Source of the DNA: Siphonodentalium dalli
Taxonomy: Eukaryota > Mollusca > Scaphopoda > Gadilida > Siphonodentaliidae
Assembly (NCBI GenBank): GCA_032622095.1
Contig: CP136063.1
Coordinates: forward strand, 280,851,426-280,915,425
DNA length: 64,000 nt
Direction of reading: 5' to 3'
The translations under genes were made by a program, and so were the position numbers. This document shows, piece after piece, positions 1 to 12,225 of this stretch. The notes below the pieces were generated by a model. That model saw nothing but the letters and a program-made list of their open reading frames with translations. It was not told the DNA's origin and searched no databases. The stretch's first letter is position 1. Every line of letters starts with the position of its first letter.

Positions 1-89
1 ATGGGAAGTTTGAACTCAATCGAGCCAGCCGTTTTCGATTCTATAAAGTACATATATATATATATACGGAAGTCTCAAAATATATAGTA
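1..89 (-). mobile_element. 5' end of a Helitron-like element, type D (runs off the left edge)
   Basis: On the minus strand this begins TACTATATATTTTGAGAC directly after the CTAG that ends the next element, and continues into the GTACTT-TATAGAATCGAAAACGG segment shared by all type D elements in the window (51768 and 54198, plus strand). Only the 5' end is inside the window. It is the most downstream member of a head-to-tail minus-strand array. Confidence 0.6.
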
Positions 90-1423
90 CTAGCAGGTTA
101 GCCCGCCACTGGCGGCATTCGTCCCATGGCTTTGTTCGAAAAAGCAATTGCAACAGGTTCCGAGACACTTGTGCTGCATTTGCACCAAATTTCGGCAATT
201 GTCAGAAACATGACAATTTTTATTTAATTTTTTCGTTTTTCAATGAGTTAATTATTTAGTTTTTCAATGAGTTAATTGTGCTTTTTTAAATTTTACCCGA
301 TTTTGTTTGGTTTTTCAAGGAGTTAATTGTGCCTTTTTAATTTTGTTTTTCAATTTTACCCGATTTTTTTTGTTTTTCAATGAACCCGTCCATGACACTT
401 GCCGTATTTAGCAAGTTTGAGCTCAATCGGTTCGAGTCTATAAAGGACACACACATATATATGACACTTCCCGTAGGTAGCAATTTTGAGCTCAATCGGC
501 ATTCCCTGTAATTTCCCAGTCAATATTTAGCAAGTTTGAGCTCAATCGGTTCGAGTCTATAAAGGACACACTCATATATATGACACTTCCCGTAGGTAGC
601 AAGTTTGAGCTCAATCGGCATTCCCTGGAATTTCCCAGTCACCAACGCGGCGTAAATTTGGTACATATATAGAGACCAATTGTCCATCGGCTGTCATGTG
701 TAGTAAAGATGTCTTATAAGCCGACATTGCCGTGGGGATGCCCGTTCCTACACGCGTTTTCGATTCTATGAAGTACCCACATATATACACACATACACAC
801 ATATATCCGATCGGTCGAGGTGTTGGTATCTGATGCAAAAGACGAAATTGTGAGTGTTGGTCAATAGTCCCCGTGGTGAACCCCAACGCGACGTAAACAT
901 GTGTTGCGTTCTAAAAATAGGAAAGCACTTTCTCTCTGCTTTCGAGCGATAACGTTTGCGTAAATACGAAATTGTGAGTGTTGGTTTGTAACCGGGATTT
1001 CTGATAAGCATTATGCCTATAACTACCCCCCCCCCCAAGCCCTGACCTAAGTGTCATACACACTATAACAATGATGTTGTAAGAGTACTACATCCAATAA
1101 ATCTCCCCGCATAGGAAATGCAGTCAATGTTACCGTATAACTCTGCAGATGCGAATAACGTCGAATGGGAAACAGACGCTCTTTATAGAGATGCGTCAAA
1201 AACAAACGCTCATTAAATAATCACTTGATTAACCCCCGCCGTGCCTTTGCGGTGATTTGAGATTGGAGAACGGGTGCTCTGAGCTTCTCTAAACCGCGAC
1301 CACGGTCGTGTCGGTGCGATTTGACGCTTACATAGGAAGTTTGAGCTCAATCTTTACACGCGTTTTGGATTCTATGAAGTACACACATATATATATACGA
1401 AGTCTCAAAATATATAGTATAGA
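90..1423 (-). mobile_element. Helitron-like non-autonomous element, type D, copy 1
   Basis: Read on the minus strand it starts TCTATACTATATATTTTGAG and ends with a GC-rich hairpin (CCGCC-AGT-GGCGG), nine bases, then CTAG. A TC start and a hairpin followed by CTRR is the Helitron terminal signature; Helitrons transpose by a rolling-circle Rep/helicase, which this copy does not encode. Inside are several degenerate modules around GAGCTCAATCGGTTCGAGTC, a C-run of 11, and a conserved core at 1170-1292 with a TATAAAGAGCG motif. A second copy lies at 2005-3339; by eye they differ only in the length of the C-run (11 versus 12). Short open frames inside read through the repeat and are not genes. Confidence 0.7.
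1170..1292 (-). promoter_or_regulatory. Conserved type D core with TATA-like motif
   Basis: Minus-strand order: a GGAGAA...TTCTCC-type stem-loop, GGCACGGCGGGGGTTAATC, a GTGATTATTTAATGAGCG segment, then CTATAAAGAGCGTCTG. The same order recurs at 3086-3208 (minus), 46321-46440, 51896-52020 and 54302-54425 (plus). TATAAA followed by GC-rich sequence looks like a promoter, but transcription is inferred only. Confidence 0.4.
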
Positions 1424-2004
1424 CTAGCAGGTTAGCCCGCCACCGACGGCTTGTCCGAAACATGATATTTTTTTATATTTTTTTTTAATTTTTAACTCCA
1501 CGCGTTTCAATAAGAAAAAATTGTACCCGGTAGCTCCACCCGTTTCCGAGCTGGTGTCGCACGGGCTCGGCGACCCGATAAAATTTGTACCCGGCGCAAG
1601 ATACATTCACATACCAAATTTCAAGTCGATAGCTCCACCCGTTTCCGAGATCTCGTCTGCGCATGCGCTGCACGGGCGTCGCACGGGCTCGCCAATACGA
1701 CAACGACCACCGCCTGGACAAACTACACACACTTACCAAGTTTCGTCCTGATCGGTCGAGAATCGTAGATTTGTATGAAGTACAACACACACACAAACAT
1801 AAATATATAAGAGAGATATGTAAATTAGATAGATTGTATCAAAATATATAGGAGAGATATGTAAATGATCTACACACCATTACTGGTGTTTGTCAAAGTT
1901 TAGTGGGGTATATCAATACTCATTCACGATCATATCATTGAGGTCCGGAGGGTGTGGGCTATCTCTCGAATACAAGGAGTTCTCAAAATATATAGAAGAG
2001 AAGA
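1424..2004 (-). mobile_element. Helitron-like element with type D end and type C body
   Basis: The minus-strand 3' end is the type D terminus (GGCGGGCTAACCTGCTAG), but the middle (about 1535-1760) is the type C module: CTCGGAAACGGGTGGAGCTA, GGGTCGCCGAGCCCGTGCG and CCGATCAGGACGAAACTTGG, as found at 51210-54197. The 5' end is TCTTCTCTTCTATATATTTTGAG. It abuts copy D1 on one side and D2 on the other with no spacer. A chimera of the two families is the simplest reading. Confidence 0.6.
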
Positions 2005-3339
2005 CTAGCAGGTTAGCCCGCCACTGGCGGCATTCGTCCCATGGCTTTGTTCGAAAAAGCAATTGCAACAGGTTCCGAGACACTTGTGCTGCATTTGCAC
2101 CAAATTTCGGCAATTGTCAGAAACATGACAATTTTTATTTAATTTTTTCGTTTTTCAATGAGTTAATTATTTAGTTTTTCAATGAGTTAATTGTGCTTTT
2201 TTAAATTTTACCCGATTTTGTTTGGTTTTTCAAGGAGTTAATTGTGCCTTTTTAATTTTGTTTTTCAATTTTACCCGATTTTTTTTGTTTTTCAATGAAC
2301 CCGTCCATGACACTTGCCGTATTTAGCAAGTTTGAGCTCAATCGGTTCGAGTCTATAAAGGACACACACATATATATGACACTTCCCGTAGGTAGCAATT
2401 TTGAGCTCAATCGGCATTCCCTGTAATTTCCCAGTCAATATTTAGCAAGTTTGAGCTCAATCGGTTCGAGTCTATAAAGGACACACTCATATATATGACA
2501 CTTCCCGTAGGTAGCAAGTTTGAGCTCAATCGGCATTCCCTGGAATTTCCCAGTCACCAACGCGGCGTAAATTTGGTACATATATAGAGACCAATTGTCC
2601 ATCGGCTGTCATGTGTAGTAAAGATGTCTTATAAGCCGACATTGCCGTGGGGATGCCCGTTCCTACACGCGTTTTCGATTCTATGAAGTACCCACATATA
2701 TACACACATACACACATATATCCGATCGGTCGAGGTGTTGGTATCTGATGCAAAAGACGAAATTGTGAGTGTTGGTCAATAGTCCCCGTGGTGAACCCCA
2801 ACGCGACGTAAACATGTGTTGCGTTCTAAAAATAGGAAAGCACTTTCTCTCTGCTTTCGAGCGATAACGTTTGCGTAAATACGAAATTGTGAGTGTTGGT
2901 TTGTAACCGGGATTTCTGATAAGCATTATGCCTATAACTACCCCCCCCCCCCAAGCCCTGACCTAAGTGTCATACACACTATAACAATGATGTTGTAAGA
3001 GTACTACATCCAATAAATCTCCCCGCATAGGAAATGCAGTCAATGTTACCGTATAACTCTGCAGATGCGAATAACGTCGAATGGGAAACAGACGCTCTTT
3101 ATAGAGATGCGTCAAAAACAAACGCTCATTAAATAATCACTTGATTAACCCCCGCCGTGCCTTTGCGGTGATTTGAGATTGGAGAACGGGTGCTCTGAGC
3201 TTCTCTAAACCGCGACCACGGTCGTGTCGGTGCGATTTGACGCTTACATAGGAAGTTTGAGCTCAATCTTTACACGCGTTTTGGATTCTATGAAGTACAC
3301 ACATATATATATACGAAGTCTCAAAATATATAGTATAGA
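2005..3339 (-). mobile_element. Helitron-like non-autonomous element, type D, copy 2
   Basis: Near-identical to 90-1423 at an offset of 1915 bases, with a C-run of 12 instead of 11. The duplicated block begins and ends exactly at CTAG/TC element boundaries, which fits tandem rolling-circle insertion or unequal exchange between elements better than a random segmental duplication. No intact gene is present. Confidence 0.7.
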
Positions 3340-4029
3340 CTAGAAGATGACCCGACTTCGTCCGGGCTTTGACCTTGAATTGTCCATTTTGAAGGTCAAG
3401 GTCAAGTGGGGTCACGATTTGACCAGTTCAAAACACTGCCCGGACAAAAGTACCCGACAAACGTTCCCGTCGAAATCCATCCGGTTTTACCCGATTTGAC
3501 CTCGAATTGATCATTTTGAAGGTCAAGGTCAGATCGGGGTCACGTATAAAATTTCGTCGAAATCCGATCAAAATTGGCGATTTTACCTTGAATTGACCCG
3601 ATTGCAAGGTCAAGGTCACGTCGCACGGGCAAATGCATATGCTTATGAGACTCCCCATATGAAAGTATCCCCACATACCAAGTTTCATCGAAATCCCGTG
3701 ATATTCGGGCGTTTGACCTTGAAATGACCCGATTGCAAGGTCAAGGTCACGTCGCACGGGCAAATTAATAGGTTTATGCCACTCCCCGGCCGAAGGTATC
3801 CCCACATACCAAGTTTCATCGAAATCCCGTGATATTCGGGCGTTTGACCTTGAAATTACCCGATTTCAAGGTCAAGGTCACGTCGCACTGACAAATTAAT
3901 ATGCCCATGCCACCCCCGTCCGAAAATACCCCCCACATACTAAGTTTCATCGAAATCGGGTCGGCCGTTTTCGAGTTCATCGCGAACACACACACACACA
4001 GACAGACAGATCTTCCAAAAATATATAAT

Positions 4030-4032
<3 letters not shown>
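3340..4032 (-). mobile_element. Helitron-like non-autonomous element, type A, five modules
   Basis: Minus strand: flank A, then TCTATTATATATTTTTGG, a GTCT/GTCTG-rich start, tandem modules, and GCCCGGACGAAGTCGGGT hairpin, spacer and CTAG followed by T. These fit Helitron ends and an A|T insertion point. Each module holds GACCTTGAAT...AAGGTCAAGGTCA, so that TGACCTTGA and TCAAGGTCA face each other. AGGTCAAGGTCA occurs at 3393, 3520, 3607, 3738 and 3869, two of the intervals being exactly 131 bases. Open frames through the modules are by-products. Confidence 0.72.

Positions 4033-4074
<42 letters not shown>
4032..4074. repeat. (TA)n microsatellite
   Basis: Uninterrupted TA dinucleotides next to the 5' end of the type A element. 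Confidence 0.95.
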
Positions 4075-4077
<3 letters not shown>

Positions 4078-4766
4078 TTGTTACACAATCCAACCACCCA
4101 TGCATATCTTGAAATTTGACTCCATCGATGCATTCCCTTCCGTAGCGTTTTCATTCATGATATTTACAGGCCGCCAAGTGTAAACATGTGTAGATGTTCT
4201 GTACAGTACCGTGCCATGGATGGCAGTATTTGACACTACGATGGACAGTGTTGTCCACACCTGGCACATAATGTTTTTTGTGGCAGACTGGCATTAATCT
4301 GACAGCCTACATTTTGTTTTGTTTCTTCGCGAATATTTCGCACAAATATGCAGTTATGGGAAGATGGGAGCAACTCCAGTGTTATTCCGCTATCCAGATT
4401 TAAACTTTTGACAACATGAATCATCGGTGAGTACTACAAAATTAATTCTAGTTATTAACGCCACCGGTGTATACTGTTGGGCAAATTTTAGAAATCTGTG
4501 GACCTATAGGGATTTTATAAATAGATAATTGGTTTTTCCGGTTATTTTGGGACGCGTTAAAGTTGTACTGCGACCCCGAGTCCGGTAAAAGCTGTAGTCG
4601 GAATGTTCATGTTCGTGAAAGTTCTATTGACTATGCCGATAATTTGAGAAGCTTTATTGTTTTAGGATATTGTAGAAAGGCTAATCTGGCCGTGTCAAAT
4701 TGAGCTATAGCGATGGGATATCTCGCAGGACAACGCATTTCGGGTTTTCGTGGGTGTGTATTCGAT

Positions 4767-4843
4767 GGATGTCTTATAGTTGCAGTATGTAACTATTATG
4801 ACCGCGTTAATTGCGTTCGATGTTTAGGTATGAACAATGGCTG
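4767..4843 (+). repeat. Dispersed repeat, partner of 16451-16527
   Basis: About 77 bases centred on TTGCAGTATGTAACTATTAT and GACCGCGTTAATTGC recur at 16451-16527 in the same orientation. In both places the MILxALPFLTM-coding segment follows downstream, so these may be two decayed copies of one element, possibly Harbinger-related. Confidence 0.55.
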
Positions 4844-5029
4844 GTCCATGCACACTTGAAGATTTTATGGCGGGAACCCAATTTTGTATCCGCATTTAGA
4901 AGCTTTCTGGTTTGGTGAATGGAAAACCTGCAGTAATAAGCCGTAGTTTTTTTTATAATTTGAAGGATTAGTTGTTTTAACTGAATTCTGAGGCGGTACA
5001 TTCATGTAACCAATATATTTTATATTATA

Positions 5030-5095
5030 ATTTATATTTATGGCTAATAATATGATCTTGGTGGCGTTACCATTTCTGACTATGGTTTTCTTGTT
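5030..5095 (+). repeat. Dispersed segment related to the Harbinger piece at 58.6 kb
   Basis: ATGGCTAATAATATGATCTT and following bases match 58622-58684 almost exactly and 17390-17446 closely. The reading frame gives MANNMILVALPFLTMVFLF in two of the copies. At 58.6 kb the segment lies directly upstream of a Harbinger transposase fragment, so this is likely a truncated or non-autonomous relative. Confidence 0.5.
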
Positions 5096-8068
5096 CTACC
5101 TTAATCACGCTTCCATTGGCAATCTAAAGTCGCCTGTGGTGACGTTCATTTGACTGATTGGGGGTTTCCTCGTCACATGGTAATCGTACTGTAGTTTGAA
5201 CTGTGGACTGAACACTCAATTAACATCTGATTTGGAAATCCAATTATTGGTCTTAGTTTTCTGAGAGATACCGTTTATAAAGTGTTAATTAACCTAACAT
5301 ATATCGACGTCAGTATTCTGCAATAATTCACTTGAAGACATGCATATAAATACATGTATAGTACAGGTATTTTTCACATGCTATAATGGTCAACAGAAAT
5401 ATATTTACACTCAAACATGCATTCGCGTTGTGGAATATGAATGCATGACGTTGGTTGGTCGAAATTACGTCACATGACGTCGCGCGCTGACCCCAACTTT
5501 CATCCATTTTAGTGTAGAACATTTCCATTTTCCAAGAACATTTTGTGTTTGCTCCTAGGATTCCTATACAGTGATTTGGGTTTGGATTTGATAATACTGA
5601 TTACAACTGCATGGAACTACATTTATAGAATGTGAGTATCAAAATAAATATTCTGATCTTCAGTGGATTTTTTGTCTCATGACTTAATATGTATGGTCGT
5701 CATATCTTTACCCCAGGCCCAGTCGTTTAGTTTGACAATTATAGTCTCGTTGGAACACTATACGCCTACGTGCGTACGTAGGCCCTATTAATTATTTAAA
5801 TTTGTAAATGGTCTGTCTATCGGATCCCCAGTACCAGAGAATAGTCTACTATAGTATATATAGTATAGATAAATGATATATAAATAATTAAAATCATAAT
5901 TTATAAATTATTCATATTATTTGTTTAAAATTGTAACCAAGTGTGCAGTTCTCTGCAGGCGTATATTGCCACGGCACAGTGGTCCTCGTGTCTTATTAAT
6001 TAAAATCAGATACAATTTATTTAGAAAAAGATTAGGCCCACTCATTGTGATTCTTCTGGAATGTCAACAATGCGATTTGCTTTGCGTGCTATGTCGCTGG
6101 CTAAACTTTCGCGGGGAAACACCCGTGCCAATTTGCTGTCGCTTTGGATACATCATATGACGTCATCTAACAGTTTATTGCAAGCACAATACTACGTGAA
6201 CGTGATTTTACTAATTTACCAAACTAAAGAAAAGTTTATTTAGTTATATATATATAATCCTTTATTTCCTCCATGTGACGGAGAGCTTAGAATAAATTTA
6301 TACAAATAACGATACAAATGAACAATAACACAAGAAAGAATACATCATTTGAGTATGTACATTAAGTCAATCACAGAAGGACATTCATGATAATTATATA
6401 TACGGTTTTCATTTTTATCAATTATGTAATAATATATTGAGATAATTCAGGCACAAGTGTATAGACGACGTACCTGTTTAGCACGAGGGGTTTCGGAATA
6501 TTGGGATAAAATGCAATAGCATGCTTTATAGAAGGTTGATAGAACTATATCGATAATACACACCATAATACACACCATAATACACACCATAATAGTGAGT
6601 TGGTGTGTAAGATGAATTGTTGGACGAAGTAGCTACTTCTGGAATAATTGTAATCTTATCCAGCGGAATATCGTCTGAATATGTTTGATTGTGTCCACGA
6701 TGATGGTCACATATAGAAGATACACGCACTTGTGCTTGTGGTTGACACTACAGTATATGGTTATGCTAGTGTCGGTTAGGGGCCTTATACTATAGTTTTC
6801 CAATAGCCGAGTTTGAACACGTGGACAACGTTCCTCGGTCTTGTAAAGCGAGATTTTATTTTCTATAGTACTCGAGCAATTGTATTCTTGTAAATTCCTT
6901 GCATTGTATATTGGAATTTAACAATAGGCGATTACCCTTTTTCACACCATACATCGTTGTGAACTGACTTATATAAAAAATATTCTCGGAGAGCCATTCT
7001 GTAACTGGGATTCATTTCAGCAGCAAGTTGCTCGGTTTTTGGGGTGAATGGAGTGTCCCAACGCTGCACCTTTTTGTTATTCTATTAGTACTCGAATTGT
7101 CTATCTTGGGGAAAAAAACAAGAACCCGCTTGACGGGCTGATAAATCACCAACTTAGGGAGTTCCATAGTACAGAAATAACACAAATCGGGTAGAACACG
7201 GTGTTAACATTACAAGTATACGAGGCTGAATTAGTGGTTGTCACCGCAATGAAACGCGAATGTCGATATGTCGGATTATCGCTTGGTGTATTGCGCACTC
7301 ATGTATATTTGTCGACGTGCCAAATTTCACGGGGTCAATAAAATCGTAGTCATTTCGGCCAATTTGGCCGGTTACTTCATGTGACTTTTTCATCTGACGT
7401 GTGTGTCGGATAATTGATCTGGAGGATTTATGTAAATGTTAGCCCAAACTACATTTCCAAGTAACGATGGTTTTGTTGTTTATTTTGAGGAATAATACCG
7501 CGTTAGATGAATTCAGCCCAAATATGTTAACAGTTGTCGTGTCAAACATTCGGCAGTAGGTTAGCGTTATTTAGTATTTGTGGATGTCCTTTAACATGGG
7601 GAAAATAGACTACTGCGCTTGAACGAGCATGTGAATTTGTCGTTTTTAATGTACAGCAACTTGATAATCAATAACAGAGGCATTCTCTGTCAAATAAGGT
7701 CGCTCTATTTACGGTATTAATTGCGGAACTTTCTAAAGTAAACTACGCGTAAACGGATACATACGGTAAATTATAGAATGTGCCGGAATCGGCCTAATCG
7801 CCCCATGGCCAACTCGCCCAGTCGACGTGTGTCAATTCGGTACCTACTATAACATGTACCCGAGTCCGATTCGGAATAAAAGATGTATACGGGTGTTATA
7901 TAGCGTTTGGTCCGTTGTTTCTCAATGAATATTATTGAAATTTGGTGTATATGTCCGGGCTGGGACATGGAATACAACAACGTTTGAATTGTTTTTAAAT
8001 TTACAAATTTGTTGATTTTATTCAATTTTTTTTCGTTCTGAAAACACACTATAAAGTGTATATAATAT

Positions 8069-8198
8069 AATAACGAACACGAGACATACATAATTTATAA
8101 ACTGTTAACAAAAGATATCAAATTCAATACATGACAAAGATGACTCAGTGGACTTTATAAAGTGAACATAAAAACATTGAGGTAAGAATCTTTTTAAG
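8069..8198. repeat. 130-bp direct repeat, unit 1
   Basis: Matches 8239-8368 at an offset of 170 bases with about a dozen differences. Shared landmarks are AACTGTTAACAAAAGATATC, ATGACAAAGATGACTCAGTG and GGTAAGAATCTTTTTAAG. The spacer of about 40 bases is AT-rich. Function unknown. Confidence 0.85.
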
Positions 8199-8238
8199 GA
8201 ATGCAACTTTATTTAATGATAATAAACACATAAATTAA

Positions 8239-8368
8239 AATAACAAACATGAGACATACATGATTTATAAACTGTTAACAAAAGATATCAAACTCAATAC
8301 ATGACAAAGATGACTCAGTGAAGTTTATAAAGTGAACATAAAAATATTAAGGTAAGAATCTTTTTAAG
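8239..8368. repeat. 130-bp direct repeat, unit 2
   Basis: Second unit of the direct repeat described at 8069-8198, in the same orientation. Confidence 0.85.
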
Positions 8369-9812
8369 CATTACTAAACCGTTTAGCACAGACCACAGTC
8401 CACTTCACTCATCCGATCATCACCAAACTTCATATTTATCTTGATATTGATCTATCAGATGAGAGCTATCAAATATTTTTTAAATTTCATAGGAAAAAAT
8501 GGTCCCCAGCGGCCATATTGCATTTACGTTATATTTTATCGCGTCATGTCGATATCTAGTATTACTTAGAAATTTCACCTTTCCAGATTCATAATTGCTC
8601 CATTGACTGTAACAGATGAAATTATTCCCCTCTTCGGATAGAGTGTCACTGAAACTTTATTTTGTCAGACTGTCTGTATAATCACTGATTATATATGGCA
8701 ATAATCTGTAATAAGATGTAGCACTATTTTATTTTATATTTACATGCAGTGCTGTTTTTATACATCAATTCTAATCCCCCTAGATCATCATGTGATCGAT
8801 CATACATCGCGCGAGGACCTGGTTGAATTAAGGGGGGTTTTATGGATCACTTCTGTCCTCAAGCTAGATTATACTTATGACATTTAATGGCATGTTTCTA
8901 ACGTGGGGGGTTAGATATGCTTGAGAAACCACCACTCTTTAATTCACACCAAGTTCTCAGCTGTCATGTTCGGATATTAGAACCCATAGCCATGATATAT
9001 GGTTTATTTTGTGTATACTAGTAATATAGTTATTTTCAGTACCTTTATATACCAGTACTGTGTATAACAATGCATATAAATTAATCCATGTATACATGTA
9101 TATTGATTCAACGGATTCAGTGGTTTTGTCCATCAGTCTATCAAATTTGCGGGGAAAACATGGCCACAAGCAGTACACCCTGCTAAATTTCGAATTTGAA
9201 TCAATTGGCGCACCCTGCAGCCAGCTTTTATTGGAGAACTTTTTCTTATGTGGATATTTTGGGTCACCGCTAGATGTGAGCCATATTTTGTTCTCAAACT
9301 GTCCTTGTGAAGACATCACTGCCAGCGGTGATCTTCAATTTTACTATTTTTATGGCTAAATAATTTGGTTGATCCTACAGACGACACCCTTGTCCGATCG
9401 TCATCAGATTCCACAATTATCTTCTGGATAACCAGGGTGAGAGTAATCTAATTTTCCCGAATTTCGTTAAAAAACATTACCACAGGCAGCAATTTGGTAT
9501 CTTACTCTTTAATCCTCTTTTGCATGACTGAATTGTTTAGCAACTGTACAGACATATCCCTCATCTGGTTTTTATATACATGTATATCTCTTCATGCGGA
9601 TAGCCAGTATAACGTAGGTACTTCAACTTTCTGCATTCCTGTCATCATTTGAAATATAAAAATTTACCTGATACATGCACCCTTCAAAATTTGTTTCGTC
9701 GTATCTATTTTAATGACCCGTATGGTAATATTGATACAGATATATTTGTCAAACATTTCTTTGTACAATATACAGGTATTTAGTTTGTAACTAAATCTAG
9801 AAATATATAATA
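8369..9812. other. Degenerate dispersed repeats, no gene
   Basis: Contains decayed modules of the CCGATCATCACCAAACTTCA type (about 8412 and 9395), each with a following AACCAGGGTGAGAG or TCTATCAGATGAGAG segment and a CATTACC/GCCATATT tail. The 99-residue open frame at 9060-9359 crosses such sequence (GCCATATTTTGTTCTCAAAC) and is not credible as a gene. Confidence 0.45.
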
Positions 9813-10314
9813 GTAGCTCGTGGACCCCACTTCGTCCGGGATGTTCCCCTCTGATTTTCGGAGAAATGCGCGATTTAACCTTGAATTGACTATTTTAAAG
9901 GTGAAGGTCATGTCGGGGTCACGATTTGACCCGTCCAAAACACTCCCCGGACAAAAGTCACTACAAAAGTACCCGTCGAAATCCGCCCGGCTTTATACCC
10001 GATTTGACCTTGAATTGACAATTTTGAATGTCAAGATCAGGTCAGGGTCATGATTTGACCCACCCGAAACACTCCTGGGACAAAAGTAACAGTAGGTATC
10101 AAATTTCGTTGAAATACTTCCGTTTTACCAGATTTGACCTTGAATTGATCTTTTTGAATGTCAAAGTCAGGTCGGGATCAAGATTTGACCCGTCCAAAAT
10201 ACTCCCTGGAAATAATTTCCCCTAGGTATCAAATTTCGTCAAATCTGTCCGGCAGTTTTCCCGGCCATAGCTAACAGACAAACAGACAGACAAATGTCCA
10301 AAATATATATTAAA
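9813..10314 (-). mobile_element. Helitron-like element, type A, three degenerate modules
   Basis: Same architecture as 3340-4032 on the minus strand: 5' TTTAATATATATTTTGGAC, GTCTGTTAGCTATGGCCGGG, three modules containing ATTTGACCTTGAATTGA, and a terminal GACGAAGT hairpin region. The 3' end reads CTAC rather than CTAG, and the module sites corresponding to AGGTCAAGGTCA are mutated (for example AGGTGAAGGTCA at 9899), so this is an old copy. It directly abuts the next element at 10315. Confidence 0.6.
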
Positions 10315-10693
10315 CTAGCTGATGTACTCGACTTCGTTCGGGCTAGTTAGGGATTTTTTTTGTGATCGCCTCCATCTGGACAGTACCCAGTATATACAGC
10401 GTCTGACCAAACTATTGTTCAATTGGTCCAGAAACATGCCTATATCAGCACGTTCGAGAACATGGTCCCACGTGAAATTGGACCCGTCCATATTGCTCCC
10501 GGGATCGAAGTAGTCCTACACACAAATTTTTAGTCGGATCGGTCAAGGTCCAGAAACATGCCTATGAGCGAGGTCAAGTTGACACGTTAAATACCAAATT
10601 CGAGCAGTGTTAGAGTCTATAACACATACACACATGCATTCACGCACACATACATACATACATACAGACAGGTGTTTCAAAATGTATAATCGA
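10315..10693 (-). mobile_element. Helitron-like element, type A terminus with divergent body
   Basis: Minus strand: flank A, TCGATTATACATTTTGAAAC, a TGTATG/CTGT-rich start, then unrelated middle sequence with two copies of a CAGAAACATGCCTAT motif (10430 and 10550), ending GCCCGAACGAAGTCGAG, spacer, CTAG and T. Both ends match the A|TC...CTAG|T pattern and the 3' end touches the 5' end of the neighbouring type A element. Confidence 0.6.
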
Positions 10694-12225
10694 TAGCTAC
10701 AACAATTCTATGGTAGATAGTTCACGGCCGACCTGATGCATGCATCTTAGTTTTCTTGTATTGGGATGATGGGTTCAAATTACGCATGGGCGTAGATAGA
10801 TATATTTTGAGATGGGGTTCATAAACAGAGACAAATTTGCTTTGATAAATAAGGGTTTCCACATAAATTATGTGACGGGGGCGATTCTCACCAAAATACT
10901 CAACAATTGGGAATTTCATGCAGTGACGTGTCAATGGGTGTTGGCGCATCACAATAATCTTCGTCCCAAAGTTCGTGGTGATTGAATTATGGAGTTAAAT
11001 GGCAATTAGTTGAGAAGTTTCGATCGGTTGGAGATTTCTAACAGTTGGAAATCTTGAGTAACCATTGCAGAATTTCAACCGAATGGGGTGCAAATATAGT
11101 TTTCCGGACTCGGATATAATATCTGGTTTAGGGATGGAGGTGCACTCGGGCAGCGGAGACGTTATACGTGAATGTTACCGCGATTCCATGGTAGAAAATG
11201 GCACTGAATTTGATAATTAAGACTGGAGAATAGGTTGTAATCATTACAATGGCTACATTTAACAGCTAATATAACTGCAAATTATACTTTATACCACTAG
11301 TATGATGTTTTCCTACATTCAGTGTAATTTTGGTTGTTAAATCTAAGTTTCTCCTTAAACAAAAAGTTACACCGACCCTTTGGAAAATATACTTGAAATA
11401 TATATTTGCAACCTTTTAACTTGGAAATATTTTTATCAGTCTGTTATCTCCGGCAATTCAGTTTGTTTTTTCAGGGTTGTTTTTCTGTCGGTGGGGTTTA
11501 TTTGTGATCACTCTATCCGTCGCTATCCCTTTGTGTTCGTACATACATCATTAAATATATTTGTCCATGAACCATGCAAATACAAGGAAAGCCTTGGAAA
11601 GCTGTATATATAGTCTTCTATGATGTAGATCAAGAAAACATCTACCTCTTACAAAGAGCGTTTTCACTTATGATCTTTTGTACTCGTGTTCAGCGTAAAA
11701 TGATGTAAACATTTGTGTAGTATAGCTATAACAGAGGCGGGGCAAGCTGACTGCCATAGGACATGTGGGTTCATATATGAATAGTTGGGGTGGGGTGTCA
11801 CGCTACATTGAATTCCCTATATGCAATCAATGTGGGATAAAACATAGATGTACCTTTATACATCAACTAAAACACTCGCCAACTGACTCAAATATATATA
11901 GGCATTACTATATCCCATTTATGTATAATATTAGAGTAAGTTCCCTTTACCCATTAACAAGAGTTCGCCTCCACGCGCAGCAAACGGAGATCCATAGTAC
12001 TGGATTTTGTATGTTCTTGTAAATGACGGAGAATCGCACACACTTGTAAATTACCGTATCCGTAGTATTCGACACGTTGCCCACGTGTTCAAACACGGCT
12101 ATTGGAAATCTATAGTACAGGCTCCTGTCAGCTATGCGTATTGCGAGTGATACTATATAGTATATTGTGGTTGGGATACTCGGACGGGATGCATGCATTA
12201 TTTGCACTACATTGCTATACTACAA
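10694..12225. other. AT-rich region without recognisable gene
   Basis: No family motif was seen in any frame. Near 12068-12120 lies an inverted copy of the 6785-6830 segment (CACGTGTTCAAACACGGCTA). Confidence 0.5.

Larger units (their letters stand above)
4075..8068. other. AT-rich region without recognisable gene
   Basis: No open frame here has recognisable family motifs. It holds two short dispersed repeats also found near 16.4-17.4 kb (listed separately), three copies of a 12-bp ACACCATAATAC motif at about 6560-6592, and a segment near 6785-6830 (CCAATAGCCG.GTTTGAACACGTGG) that recurs inverted near 12070-12120. The rest shows no structure by eye. Confidence 0.6.

Noticed and set aside
432-446. 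tRNA-type B box (GGTTCGAGTCT) suggesting a SINE or tRNA
   Set aside because: No A box at the right distance, no cloverleaf, and the word is a module of the type D Helitron-like element.
3428-3805. 125-codon minus-strand frame
   Set aside because: It is the translated GACCTTGA module of the type A element and repeats with it.
4370-4440. Possible first exon ending ATGAATCATCG|GTGAGT
   Set aside because: Only four codons before the donor and no supporting downstream exon; a GTGAGT match alone is weak.
9060-9359. 99-codon plus-strand frame overlapping a 120-codon minus frame
   Set aside because: It runs through a decayed dispersed repeat, and both strands are open at once.
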